The position numbers and the translations under genes were made by a program. Positions 26,388 through 33,545 of a stretch of 33,545 nucleotides of DNA are shown piece after piece (positions within the stretch are counted from its first letter, which is position 1; each line of letters opens with the position of its first letter). The notes beneath the pieces are model-generated. The model worked only from the letters and a program-made list of their open reading frames with translations. It was not told the origin of the DNA and searched no databases. The stretch is from Methanobacteriota archaeon (GTDB taxonomy: Bacteria; Myxococcota; UBA727; JABDBI01): the NCBI GenBank assembly GCA_013288705.1, contig JABDBI010000019.1, forward strand, positions 1 through 33,545. Direction: 5' to 3'.

Positions 26388-26924
26388 TCAACTCTTACCC
26401 TCGATGTCCGGTATCCGACGAAGATCTATCCTAAAAAAACGCTGTGGCCCGATTTCAGGATACTTTGTGTGGTCGTACTGAACAACGATAGCGTCGGCAT
26501 ACATGCGTGAGATAGTATCTGCGTAGCCATTTTCCTTAACGCAATCTTGTTCTAGGTAGGAATAACCCAGTGCCTTCAGCTTTGATTCGAGCGAACGCGA
26601 TGCGAGAGCAACCAATCCTCTGCCTTGTAACGAAGGTTCAACCACGGTGTAGTAAATGTACACCGTGTCTGGCTCTGGATTGCTTGGATCAAATACACTC
26701 TTGGGAATTGCCACACTCATAGCGACAAGCTGGCCGTCAATGTTGGCTGTACCGATGATGGTGCTAGGACGAGCAAGCAGAGCAGCAGCATTTGGGGCCA
26801 TGATCGTGTCGTCATCAATACCGAGAACCGGCTTCGAGTGGTCATCCTCGGGAAATGCTCGATCGAGCAAACCTTTCATGTCGGGGATGGAATGGGGAAT
26901 TTCATTTTTTCGTAAGTCTGACAT
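26388..26924 (-). CDS. GNAT-like acetyltransferase
   Basis: A protein of 178 residues with a GNAT-type core. The strand VYIYYTVVEPSLQGRGLVALA (about 88-107) includes the acetyl-CoA pyrophosphate loop pattern Q-x-x-G-x-G/A as QGRGL, followed by a helix SRSLESKLKALGYSYLEQ. The N-terminal half is less typical. The substrate is unknown. It lies on the same strand as ctaB with a gap of 51-90 bases, so could share a transcript, and is divergent from vapBC. No clear Shine-Dalgarno element is visible before the ATG. Confidence 0.72.
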   Translation of the reverse strand: MSDLRKNEIPHSIPDMKGLLDRAFPEDDHSKPVLGIDDDTIMAPNAAALLARPSTIIGTANIDGQLVAMSVAIPKSVFDPSNPEPDTVYIYYTVVEPSLQGRGLVALASRSLESKLKALGYSYLEQDCVKENGYADTISRMYADAIVVQYDHTKYPEIGPQRFFRIDLRRIPDIEGKS

Positions 26925-27033
26925 GTGTCGGTGTTACCACAAACGTGAGCTTCCGCCACGCCATTACCTAACCTCAAAGATGTCCGGTCTAAATAGTGGC
27001 TACACCAGCGGTTCAACAGACTTTGTCTGGCTC

Positions 27034-27061
27034 TTGACATATGATAACAAAATATTATAAA
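27034..27061 (+). promoter_or_regulatory. Sigma70-like promoter of vapBC
   Basis: TTGACA at 27034-27039 and TATAAA at 27056-27061 with a 16-base spacer. The expected start of transcription, 6-8 bases further on, falls at about 27067-27070, i.e. at the vapB start codon, implying an almost leaderless message. Confidence 0.7.
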
Positions 27062-27071
27062 ATGTTATCAT
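27041..27071 (+). promoter_or_regulatory. Palindromic operator of vapBC
   Basis: Perfect 9-bp inverted repeat ATGATAACA (27041-27049) and TGTTATCAT (27063-27071) around a 13-base AT-rich centre that contains the -10 element. The right arm includes the first two bases of the vapB ATG. Ribbon-helix-helix antitoxins usually bind such palindromes to repress their own operon. Confidence 0.75.
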
Positions 27072-27294
27072 GATCCGAACACAGATTAGCCTCACCCAAG
27101 AAGAGTACGCTTTAGCCAAGCAGGAAGCCACCCGGCAGGGTGTGTCTTTTGCGGAATATTTGCGCCGCGCTTTGCGTGTCGTGCTTCCAGTGAACCGCGA
27201 AAAGCCATGGATGCGCTATGCAGGATTTGTTGCGTCAGGTGATCAAAACTCCAGCCAAACGATTGACGAGTTAATTTATGGACAAAAAGACTAG
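27070..27294 (+). CDS. vapB: VapB-type ribbon-helix-helix antitoxin
   Basis: 74 residues. The N-terminal MIRTQISLTQEEYALAK with SFAEYLRRAL is a ribbon-helix-helix DNA-binding fold (strand at about 2-8, helices at about 9-22 and 27-39). The C-terminal ~30 residues, ending in QTIDELIYG, would wrap the toxin. It overlaps the toxin gene by 17 bases, the usual antitoxin-first order. No ribosome site precedes its ATG, which agrees with a leaderless transcript from the promoter at 27034-27061. Confidence 0.9.
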   Translation: MIRTQISLTQEEYALAKQEATRQGVSFAEYLRRALRVVLPVNREKPWMRYAGFVASGDQNSSQTIDELIYGQKD

Positions 27295-27691
27295 AGTTTA
27301 CGTGGACACATCGGCATTCATTTCCTTTCTCGATCAGTCCGACATTTATCACCCGCTATTTAGACGCTTATTCGCGGCTCCGCCAACACTTGTGACATCG
27401 TCGCTTGTGATTGCAGAAGGTCATGGGTGGTTTTTAAAGCGCTACGATGCGACCCGCGCGCTGCAGTTTCTAGACTTTATCAACATGCTTCGATCGCTCA
27501 CTATTGTGCCTGTGGGCAGTGAGCTGATTGGTTCAGCAACTGTGTGGTTGCGCAAATTTTCTGATCAAGCGCTTTCTCTCGCTGATGCTGCTGGGCTGGA
27601 GTTAATGAGGGGCCATAAAATTGTTCATTGTTGGTCGACGGACCGTCACCTTGCATTATGTGGCGCGCGATTGGTGATTCACGAAGTTTGA
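27278..27691 (+). CDS. vapC: VapC-type PIN-domain toxin ribonuclease
   Basis: 137 residues with the four acidic PIN residues in place: D10 (VYVDTSAF), E47 (VIAEGHGW), D103 (LADAAGLEL) and D122 (STDRHLAL). PIN toxins cut tRNA or rRNA with Mg2+/Mn2+ when not held by the antitoxin. The active-site set is complete, so the toxin is probably functional. Translation is likely coupled to vapB by the 17-base overlap. Confidence 0.95.
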   Translation: MDKKTRVYVDTSAFISFLDQSDIYHPLFRRLFAAPPTLVTSSLVIAEGHGWFLKRYDATRALQFLDFINMLRSLTIVPVGSELIGSATVWLRKFSDQALSLADAAGLELMRGHKIVHCWSTDRHLALCGARLVIHEV

Positions 27692-27723
27692 TATTTCTTG
27701 GGCCCACATCCTATAATCAAAAC

Positions 27724-28920
27724 ATGCACCCAAAGATCGACCATCCCTCCGTTCACGTAGCACCACCACCTGCTGAACCCGCACCTCCTCCAAAAAAGGA
27801 CGTCGCTGAAGCACCCGCTGCCTTTGAAAAAGCACCTGCCCCGCGCGCCCGGAAAGCCCCACCCGGTCCCGCGCCTGAAATTCACATCACACGAGGCACC
27901 CGTGCGCTGGTGCAGACGGGAGACATTAGCAACTTCTATGTGAAAACAACGCGAAACAGCGATGGCACCGTGAGTTATGAAATTGGCAGCCACTTAGGCG
28001 TGATTAGCGACAATGTTTCCTCTCTCTTCGCTGCTATTGCCCAGCCCTTCGGATATGTGAGAAGAACTACATACGTGCATGGTCCCGACGCTGTTGATTT
28101 CCTCGTGAGCAAAGGCGGTCTCGCCGCACAAAGTGCAGAGGTCAGAGAGCTGCTCAGCGGGCTGAAGGAATTGCATGTTCCAACACGAAAAAAAATTCTG
28201 CGCGCGGCTAGAACATTGGCGCAAATTGGATACGGCTCTAAAGGCAAAATCCTCGACGAGCGCTATTGGATGGAAGCGGCCGATAAAACGCATCGCTCTG
28301 TCGATGGCGAAGAATTCGCTACTCGCCGACGCGCCTGGCGTGAAGATGGCAATACAACGCTCTCGTTCCCAGAATGGGAGAAGCTTCATTTTGGGGTTGG
28401 CCAAGGAGAAGGGGAACGTGTTGCATATTTGACACCGGCGCAGCGGCGACCATATGAAATCCAGATCGAACGAGACGGCTCGGGTGGCGTTATTTTGAGA
28501 AGGCAAGACGGGCAGCCATTAGACACAACAAATGAGGAGACGGGACTTCTAGGTAGGGGAAGCGCCATATTCGTCATTGGGCAAGATGGGAGACTATATG
28601 CTAGCTCGCCTCCGGAGGGGACGTTTCATCATTCTAGTTTTCTTGGTGGAGGAGCTGTCATGGGTGCTGGGGAAATAGCGACGGATGCTTCGGGGCATAT
28701 TGTGCGGTTTTCTAGCAACAGCGGGCATTATAAGCCGGACGATGAAACGGTTTGTCGGGCGTTGCAGCATCTGGAAGATAGTGGCGTGGATTTGTGGAAT
28801 GTGGAATTTGTTGATGCGCGATTTAGGAGAGAATTTGATGGGCTGAACGCTGGGCAAGTTTTGATGCAGTTGCAGCGAGGGAGGAAAGCGGCGGAGGGGG
28901 AGAAGAAAGGGGGGCGATAA
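27724..28920 (+). CDS. Plant IQM-like domain protein
   Basis: 398 residues from ATG 27724. The N-terminal ~50 residues are Pro/Ala-rich and there is no signal peptide. From about residue 178 to 365 the order of motifs follows plant IQM proteins: YWMEAADKTHR (181-191), FPEWEKLHFG (215-224), YLTPAQRRPYEIQIERDG (235-252), AIFVIGQDGRLYAS (281-294), FHHSSFLGGGAVMGAGEI (301-318), NSGHYKPDDE (332-341) and DSGVDLWNVEFV (352-363). The calmodulin-binding IQ motif of the plant proteins is not seen. Biochemical activity is unknown. It follows vapC by 32 bases but was probably acquired separately. Coding bias and the absence of frame breaks argue for a functional gene. Confidence 0.85.
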   Translation: MHPKIDHPSVHVAPPPAEPAPPPKKDVAEAPAAFEKAPAPRARKAPPGPAPEIHITRGTRALVQTGDISNFYVKTTRNSDGTVSYEIGSHLGVISDNVSSLFAAIAQPFGYVRRTTYVHGPDAVDFLVSKGGLAAQSAEVRELLSGLKELHVPTRKKILRAARTLAQIGYGSKGKILDERYWMEAADKTHRSVDGEEFATRRRAWREDGNTTLSFPEWEKLHFGVGQGEGERVAYLTPAQRRPYEIQIERDGSGGVILRRQDGQPLDTTNEETGLLGRGSAIFVIGQDGRLYASSPPEGTFHHSSFLGGGAVMGAGEIATDASGHIVRFSSNSGHYKPDDETVCRALQHLEDSGVDLWNVEFVDARFRREFDGLNAGQVLMQLQRGRKAAEGEKKGGR

Positions 28921-28954
28921 TTACGTCGGAGTTTCTTCGCACCCTCACCCTTGG

Positions 28955-28981
28955 TCCCTCTCCCGCTGAGCGGGAGAGGGA
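28955..28981. repeat. REP-like hairpin between convergent genes
   Basis: A perfect 12-bp inverted repeat, TCCCTCTCCCGC (28955-28966) and GCGGGAGAGGGA (28970-28981), with a TGA loop lies in the 67-base gap between two convergent stops. The CCCTCTCCCGC...GCGGGAGAGGG unit is a common interspersed palindrome in proteobacterial genomes. No T-run follows on either strand, so it may be a REP element serving as an attenuator or 3' end stabiliser rather than a classic terminator. Confidence 0.8.
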
Positions 28982-28987
28982 AAAGAA

Positions 28988-29959
28988 TCACTGATTCGCT
29001 TCGAAAACTAGGGAGCTGCGGATGGAGACTAAGCCGCTTTCTGCTTTCGGGAATCGTGTGCGCTTCAAGAGCGACTCGATACAATCTAGCACTTCGCGCG
29101 ACTTGATCTGGTCGTTGATAATATCGACCTTCACAACACGACCTTCGGTATCGATGGTCAATTCAAATACCAGCTTGCCACGCAATCTGTTGTTGCCCTT
29201 CAGACCAAGCTCATAGCAACGCTGAAAGCCAGAGTTACGTCGACGCAAGACCTGCCTCACGCCATCAACATCGATGCCGCCACCCAGCGCTTCGATTTTC
29301 TCGCTGCCAACCATCGCATGTGGTACGCCACCTTCTGCCTTAGTGCCGGTACCCACAGTTCCACCGCCACCGCCACGTACTTCGCCGATATCAGAGGCTC
29401 TCGTGCCCTTGCCGTTGCCACCTTGTTGCGATGTACCTGCGCCACCTTCACGCGCGATTTTCGCCCCTGCCTGTGCGACGCCAATGCCCTTAGATGTATC
29501 TATCGCTGCGCCTAAATCTGCACTCGCAGCACCTGAGTCGTCCGCAAAAATATCGGCGAATTGCCCGCCCTCACCCGAACTGCCAATCACTTTGAGTAAG
29601 CCAGCATTGCCGACCGCGGACCGAACAGCTTGTCGTCTTCCTTCGCTTGGAGCTGCCTTAGAAGAAGATGACGAGGGTGCTGCTTTTGCCGATTTTGATG
29701 GAGCTTCTTCCTCAGCTTCTACTTTTTGCTTCTTCTCTACTGCAGCCTGCGGAATCTCAACCGGTACCACTGTTGCAGTTCTTGGTGCAGCAACTTTCTT
29801 TACCCATTGCGCATACTCCGCCTCCGTCGGTGGAGGAGGAAGCTCAATGTTGTTGATTAAAATTGAACCGAAGAAATGCAAGAGCAACGAGAAAATCAGC
29901 GCCCTTTGAAAAACCCGTTCAATGGAACTCTCTTTTTTTTGCATGCTCTTAGCGGCCAT
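28988..29959 (-). CDS. TonB/AgmX-like protein with AgmX/PglI C-terminal domain
   Basis: A 323-residue protein: a short cytoplasmic N-terminus, one membrane helix (about 19-38), a low-complexity linker rich in Ala, Ser, Lys and Gly (about 60-225), and a C-terminal domain (about 228-320). That domain has VRQVLRRRNSGFQRCYELGLK and GKLVFELTIDTEGRVVKVDI, as in AgmX/PglI and TonB-like C-termini. It would carry motion from the inner-membrane motor to the outer membrane or cell wall. It follows the second ExbD gene by four bases with a GAGAAGG ribosome site. Homologous proteins in Myxococcus take part in gliding motility; its role here could equally be transport or envelope maintenance. Confidence 0.9.
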   Translation of the reverse strand: MAAKSMQKKESSIERVFQRALIFSLLLHFFGSILINNIELPPPPTEAEYAQWVKKVAAPRTATVVPVEIPQAAVEKKQKVEAEEEAPSKSAKAAPSSSSSKAAPSEGRRQAVRSAVGNAGLLKVIGSSGEGGQFADIFADDSGAASADLGAAIDTSKGIGVAQAGAKIAREGGAGTSQQGGNGKGTRASDIGEVRGGGGGTVGTGTKAEGGVPHAMVGSEKIEALGGGIDVDGVRQVLRRRNSGFQRCYELGLKGNNRLRGKLVFELTIDTEGRVVKVDIINDQIKSREVLDCIESLLKRTRFPKAESGLVSIRSSLVFEANQ

Positions 29960-29963
29960 CGCG

Positions 29964-30542
29964 TTATGCCTTCTCTTTCACGATAACGAATTTAAAGTCA
30001 CTAAAACCGGCCGAACCACAGGTTACTAGAACCTCGTTCAATACGCGATACGGCGTATCCCGATCGGCAATAATCACTATTTTACCGCTAAAGCCTCCCT
30101 CTTCTACAAGCTCAGCTGTCTGATTTTCTTTTTGTCTGACTTCCAAAAGCTCTTTCTTGAGCGGTACAATAATAATACCGTGTTGTTTCAAATCTGCCGG
30201 AACACGATATTCCGCATCCAGCTGCGCCACTACTCTATCGTCGATAACAATGTTAGGAACCTCACCCACCATCACCTGATGCCCATTGATGTTTTCTCTG
30301 CGCTTTGCCCCGGTAATCATCACCACCGTCGCATCTTCCGTGTTTTCCATGGAAGTTGAGCTAGGCAACTGAACAGAGGGATCCTGTACAGCAATTGGAC
30401 TCACTGCGAACGTCTTCACGAAGTAAATCAAAATGATGGTCACAATATCCATCAACGATGTCAAGGAAGGCATCCCATCCGAGGATGGCCCTGCCCGCTT
30501 CCTTCGGCGACGTGGTCTTGGTATGTCAGATTCGGTTACCAT
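29964..30542 (-). CDS. ExbD/TolR-type motor protein (second copy)
   Basis: 192 residues. A basic N-terminus (PRPRRRRKR) precedes one membrane helix (about 27-46). The helix contains the protonatable aspartate D32 in LTSLMDIVTIILIYF, the position essential for proton use in ExbD/TolR. The periplasmic domain ends in KIVIIADRDTPYRVLNEVLVTCGSAGF, the typical ExbD closing segment. It is partnered with the MotA/TolQ protein at 31084-31716 and the other ExbD at 30559-31083, which lacks this aspartate. Confidence 0.94.
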   Translation of the reverse strand: MVTESDIPRPRRRRKRAGPSSDGMPSLTSLMDIVTIILIYFVKTFAVSPIAVQDPSVQLPSSTSMENTEDATVVMITGAKRRENINGHQVMVGEVPNIVIDDRVVAQLDAEYRVPADLKQHGIIIVPLKKELLEVRQKENQTAELVEEGGFSGKIVIIADRDTPYRVLNEVLVTCGSAGFSDFKFVIVKEKA

Positions 30543-30558
30543 TGTCTGTTCTCGAATA

Positions 30559-31083
30559 TCAGGGTAATACGCCTACGCCAAAAGCGACATCTGGAAACAA
30601 AAGTTTTCCTTCCCGCTCTCGCGTCGCGTCTAGAGTATGAATAATGTCGTCGTAGATCACATCTGCATGTGCCATGAGAAAAATGCGCCTCTCAGTCGGA
30701 TGCTGATCCTTGATTTCAGCCATCTTCTGGCCAAGCTTTTCAAAATCATAGACCATCTCCGAGCCGCGGCTAATCTTAGGAATTAAAGCCTGACCAGCAC
30801 GGCCTTCGGCAGCGCCATTCAACACCTTGCCGGACATTCCAATATCGAACCCGTTCGCCGCCACCATGATGGTGAGGTTGAGTTCTGGCTTTTGGGGCTG
30901 ATTAGATGCCACAGCAGATGACAATTTGGGCGATTCGGCCGTGATAAATCCAAGAGGCACAAATGCCGCCATGGTCATCAACGCCAAAATCAACATGAAA
31001 CAAATGTTCATCATTGGCAGCAAGTCTGGCTCGGGAAGCTCTGTCGAGAATTCCCGCCTTTGTCGTGCCTTTTCAGCAGCCAT
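30559..31083 (-). CDS. ExbD/TolR-type protein lacking the transmembrane aspartate
   Basis: 174 residues, starting directly after the TolQ-like stop. One membrane helix (about 23-44) begins DLLPMMNICFMLIL. The helix aspartate that carries protons in ExbD/TolR (as in PxxDVxxxLL) is asparagine here (N26, codon AAC at 31008-31006). The periplasmic domain has the usual ERRIFLMAHADVIYDDIIHTLDATRE and ends in a short PDVAFGVG. It may therefore be a structural rather than proton-carrying partner of the second ExbD in a mixed motor. Confidence 0.93.
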   Translation of the reverse strand: MAAEKARQRREFSTELPEPDLLPMMNICFMLILALMTMAAFVPLGFITAESPKLSSAVASNQPQKPELNLTIMVAANGFDIGMSGKVLNGAAEGRAGQALIPKISRGSEMVYDFEKLGQKMAEIKDQHPTERRIFLMAHADVIYDDIIHTLDATREREGKLLFPDVAFGVGVLP

Positions 31084-31716
31084 TTATTTCGCACTCCGCC
31101 GAGAGGCCAACACATTTTCCATTTTCAAAGAGTATTGATCAATGTCCTCAACCAATTTCTTAATACGACCACTGACCGCCAAATGTGCCACCATCACAGG
31201 GATAGCAACAAGCAAACCAAACGCAGTGGTATTCATGGCGACCGAAATCGATTTTGTCAGCAAGATAGACTTTTGATCCATCGGTGCTTCAGCCACAACA
31301 CGAAAGGCCTCAATCAGACCCATAACCGTACCAAGCAACCCGAGCAACGTCGCCAAAGAAGCGATCGAAGCGAGTGAACCACCACGCTTTTGAATGGACG
31401 GAATCACTTCCATGGTGGCTTCTTCCATGGCGTTTTGCACCGATGAGATACCTTCGTCCGTTCGCATCAGACCCGCCTTGAGAACACGGGAAAGTGCAGC
31501 ATCTGGTTTGACGTCACAGGCCTTAATACCGTCTGTTATTTGGTTATCGCGAATCGACTTAAAGATACGCGTGGTGAGCGCTCTTCCGTCGACGGGAAAC
31601 AAAATATACAGCGCATAAAAACGTTCAATCGCTATTGCTAATGCAAATGCAGAAGCAATACCGATGGGAATCATCCAGATGCCACCTTCTATAAAAAAAC
31701 TTGCTATGCCTGACAT
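31084..31716 (-). CDS. MotA/TolQ/ExbB proton channel protein
   Basis: 210 residues with three membrane helices, at about 12-30, 112-135 and 155-180. The family hallmarks are SLASIASLATLLGLLGTVMGLIEAF and ISVAMNTTAFGLLVAIPVMVAH, which contain the conserved threonines of the ion path. The cytoplasmic loop has the usual ALSRVLKAGL and ISSVQNAMEEA. It forms the stator ring around the ExbD helices in a proton-driven envelope motor; in Myxococcus similar proteins are AglR/TolQ-type. It is followed without gap by the first ExbD gene. Confidence 0.95.
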   Translation of the reverse strand: MSGIASFFIEGGIWMIPIGIASAFALAIAIERFYALYILFPVDGRALTTRIFKSIRDNQITDGIKACDVKPDAALSRVLKAGLMRTDEGISSVQNAMEEATMEVIPSIQKRGGSLASIASLATLLGLLGTVMGLIEAFRVVAEAPMDQKSILLTKSISVAMNTTAFGLLVAIPVMVAHLAVSGRIKKLVEDIDQYSLKMENVLASRRSAK

Positions 31717-31756
31717 GGGTTACAACCTCTTTCTAATTGCTATGGGAATAATAAAA

Positions 31757-32023
31757 TTAAAACAAATCGCTGTCCACTACGACCGTAATTTCTCTTAACA
31801 TGTCATAGGTCCTTTCTGCGACCATGTTTTGCAAGAAGTCAAACGACGCCTTCTGCAAAACGAAAAAAGCTTCTGGCTTTTGCGCGCCACTTTCCACACG
31901 CATCTCCTCCAAATTGATGACGGAGCGCTTCTTGGCTGGCTTTGCCTCATCAGCAAAGGCAAACGATGAAAAAGACAAAAGCACAAATAGTATCGCGTTA
32001 CGTTTATTTGTTTTCCTGTTCAC
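31757..32023 (-). CDS. Small exported protein of the TolQ/ExbD operon
   Basis: A protein of 88 residues starting at GTG 32023-32021, placed by a strong GGAGG ribosome site at 32029-32033. The start overlaps the preceding lipoprotein gene by 20 bases. The signal peptide (RNAILFVLLSFSSFAFA) precedes a basic linker (KPAKKRSV). A ~55-residue domain begins INLEEMRVESGAQKPEAFFVLQKASFDF and ends REITVVVDSDLF. The domain family is not one I can name, though small proteins with an NLEEMxVEGxxQKPE-type motif recur next to TolQ/ExbD genes in myxobacterial-type operons. The tight position suggests it works with the motor or its TPR partners. Confidence 0.85.
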   Translation of the reverse strand: MNRKTNKRNAILFVLLSFSSFAFADEAKPAKKRSVINLEEMRVESGAQKPEAFFVLQKASFDFLQNMVAERTYDMLREITVVVDSDLF

Positions 32024-32918
32024 TCTTGCCTCCTTCTTCGGTTGGAGCTGGCGTTGCAGCCGGCTCTGGCTTAGGCGCCGGTGCCTGTTTCTTCTGCTCA
32101 AGTAAAATGCGTTGCTCGCATGACTTGATATAGGCTGCCACGTTATCTTTTAAACGCGGCTCAAGCTCTTTGCTTTGCAAGAAAGCTTGAAAAGAATCCT
32201 TCGCAGCTTGCAACCGCGCAAGCTCTTCGAGCCCCGCTATCGGACCACTCAAATAGGCCAAGCCTAAATTGAAGTGCGCATCGGTCAGCGTTGCATCGAG
32301 CGCCAAGGCCTCGCGATATTCTTTCACTGCCCCACTCAAATCATTTTGCGCAAAAAACAGATTACCCAAATTGAGGTGTGCTATAGCAGATTTTGGCAGA
32401 AGCGAAACTCCTTTTTCCAAGGCACTTTTCGCTTTTTCAATTTCGCCTTCCTCCAGCAAAAGAAGCCCGAGATTTTCGTGGGCTTCTGCCAAATCACCGC
32501 GTAGAGCAATGGCTTTTTCGTAAGACGCAATGGCCTCTTTCTTTTGGTTCATCTTGCGCAGCACATGGCCAAACCACAGATGCAACATGGCATCGCCAGC
32601 ATGATTGACCAGCGCATCTTGCAGCACAATCTTAGCTGCTTCAAGCTTCCCCTGCAGGATAAATATGCGCGCCATGACTAAAAGGGCTAAGGCATCGCCC
32701 GTGTCTTTCTTCAGCGCAGCGCGCGCGTTTTCTTCCGCGAGACGCACCTCGCCTTTTTGCAAAAACGCATTTGCTACCTTGGCAAGTGGCTCCTCTTGCA
32801 CGGGCGCTGGTGCGACCACAGATTCTGGCGTAACGGGCTCAGTCTTCTTTTGTGCATGGGCGCATGCAAGCGTCAGGCAAGCAGGAACTGCCAAAACGAG
32901 TAGCTTCCAATTCATCAT
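32004..32918 (-). CDS. TPR-repeat lipoprotein
   Basis: A 304-residue lipoprotein. The signal peptide is followed by lipobox TLAC (C19). About five to six TPR units span roughly residues 48-250, of the pattern A-x-x-xLG-x-xhh-x-x-g-x-x-x-xA-x-x-xhE-x-A. For instance HENLGLLLLEEGEIEKAKSALEKGVSL and LNLGNLFFAQNDLSGAVKEYREAL (split here). A Pro/Ala/Glu tail (about 285-304) ends the protein. Its ATG follows a GGAGGG site and overlaps the upstream stop as ATGA. TPR lipoproteins next to TolQ/ExbD genes resemble Myxococcus GltE; a scaffold role at the outer membrane is likely. Confidence 0.93.
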   Translation of the reverse strand: MMNWKLLVLAVPACLTLACAHAQKKTEPVTPESVVAPAPVQEEPLAKVANAFLQKGEVRLAEENARAALKKDTGDALALLVMARIFILQGKLEAAKIVLQDALVNHAGDAMLHLWFGHVLRKMNQKKEAIASYEKAIALRGDLAEAHENLGLLLLEEGEIEKAKSALEKGVSLLPKSAIAHLNLGNLFFAQNDLSGAVKEYREALALDATLTDAHFNLGLAYLSGPIAGLEELARLQAAKDSFQAFLQSKELEPRLKDNVAAYIKSCEQRILLEQKKQAPAPKPEPAATPAPTEEGGKSEQENK

Positions 32919-33545
32919 TGTAAGCCCTCCATCGGATAGCCAACAGGCACATCGACAATAAGATACTCGCCTGGTCGCAAGCGGTGTAATGCTTCACGTG
33001 CGCGCAGCACCCAGGGCCTGGTCTCCGACATCTGGCCGCCTTTTTCTACCACCATCTTCATGGCATCTACGGCTTTGTTTTCCACTGCGAAGGCTTTGTC
33101 TTCCAATGCATTGCGATATTCATCGCAGGCAAACTCGTCGATTTTTTCCACATCAGAAGGACACGGCGCATCAATCAACGTTCGATGCAAATGCGCATAG
33201 AGCGCACCTATTTGATACAATGAGGCCACGCCCCACTCACGTTGGCCATAGGTACGAATCATTTCTTCGTAGCGCGCCTTTAACTCAGTGAGCTGCTTGC
33301 TTTCTTCAACCAATTGCTTCGTCTGCACTTTGCCAGTTTTACCATCGATGCGCATTTTCAAAAATGCGTCCATGCGTGGCTGGGTCAGAAGGAAGTCTGC
33401 CTTGGCAGCAAAGTAGGCAGCTTTTGGTGCATCTTTGGCGGTTTGATAAAGCGCAATGGCTTCCTTTGGCTCGCCCAGAAGCACATTGGCCTCCACCAAC
33501 AGACCAACGTTCTTTGTATCGTTGCCAAAACGCTCTTTCAACTCT
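32915..33545 (-). CDS. TPR-like periplasmic protein, C-terminal part
   Basis: This gene enters from the right edge; the frame is open to the last base, so the TTG near 33541 is not accepted as its start. The visible ~210 residues are helical and repeat-like (EANVLLGEPKEAIALYQTAKD at the start). They continue with a TPR-like region that includes SLYQIGALYAHLHRTL, and end with WVLRAREALHRLRPGEYLIV. This is typical of the large TPR proteins that open TolQ/ExbD/AgmX operons in myxobacteria-like genomes. Upstream domains are outside the window. Confidence 0.85.
   Translation of the reverse strand, partial: ELKERFGNDTKNVGLLVEANVLLGEPKEAIALYQTAKDAPKAAYFAAKADFLLTQPRMDAFLKMRIDGKTGKVQTKQLVEESKQLTELKARYEEMIRTYGQREWGVASLYQIGALYAHLHRTLIDAPCPSDVEKIDEFACDEYRNALEDKAFAVENKAVDAMKMVVEKGGQMSETRPWVLRAREALHRLRPGEYLIVDVPVGYPMEGLQ

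Noticed and set aside
27628-27723. Upstream extension of the IQM-like gene
   Set aside because: The 32 extra codons lie mostly within vapC in another frame; the ATG at 27724 is a better start.
28955-28981. Rho-independent terminator
   Set aside because: The stem is strong but no T-run follows on either strand; recorded as a REP-like repeat instead.
29274-29909. Pro/Ser-rich plus-strand frame of 211 codons
   Set aside because: It is the mirror of the Gly/Ala/Ser-rich linker of the AgmX-like gene; composition explains it.

Overview
This 33.5 kb window looks like a chromosomal segment of a Gram-negative, aerobically respiring bacterium of the old 'Deltaproteobacteria' (Myxococcota/Bdellovibrionota-like). 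The reasons are a complete alternative complex III (ACIII) operon, a TolQ/TolR-type motor operon with an AgmX/PglI-like C-terminal-domain protein and TPR lipoprotein, several outer-membrane proteins and lipoproteins, and moderate GC. The exact lineage cannot be fixed by reading alone. Most genes lie on the minus strand in tightly coupled operons with ATGA, GTGA or TAATG junctions.

Layout. (1) 1-8671, minus: actA-actB-actC-actD-actE-actF, a small single-TM protein, a Sco1/SenC copper chaperone, and the first codons of what is probably cox subunit II. Together these form a quinol-to-oxygen electron chain. (2) 8838-19332, minus: an unusual five-gene operon. Two paralogous outer-membrane beta-barrel candidates alternate with two ~1000-residue lipoproteins. 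Their N-terminal thirds look like ClpB/ClpC-type AAA+ modules with ruined Walker A motifs. A 974-residue exported protein with about six internal repeats comes last. I recognise no described system of this kind. (3) 19495-21919, plus: an exported ankyrin-repeat protein and an ATPase_2/DUF234-type ATPase. A tandem 36-bp repeat with a 50-bp period, carrying a promoter and palindromes, precedes the ATPase. (4) 21912-26924, minus: a GNAT-like protein, heme O synthase ctaB, an ABC exporter pair, a second Sco, and an exported protein with an F-box-like N-terminus. This is mainly oxidase-assembly functions. (5) 27070-28920, plus: a vapBC toxin-antitoxin pair with a palindromic operator touching the antitoxin start codon, then a protein resembling plant IQM proteins. 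(6) 28988-33545, minus: TPR protein, TPR lipoprotein, short exported protein, MotA/TolQ/ExbB, two ExbD/TolR and an AgmX-like TonB-type protein, i.e. a proton-driven envelope motor.

Regions 1 and 4 together supply the respiratory complex and its heme/copper maturation. Regions 2 and 6 are envelope machinery. Several proteins are eukaryote-like or repeat-rich (ankyrin, F-box-like, IQM-like). That hints at association with or predation on other cells, but nothing here proves it. No rRNA, tRNA, CRISPR array or insertion sequence was seen.
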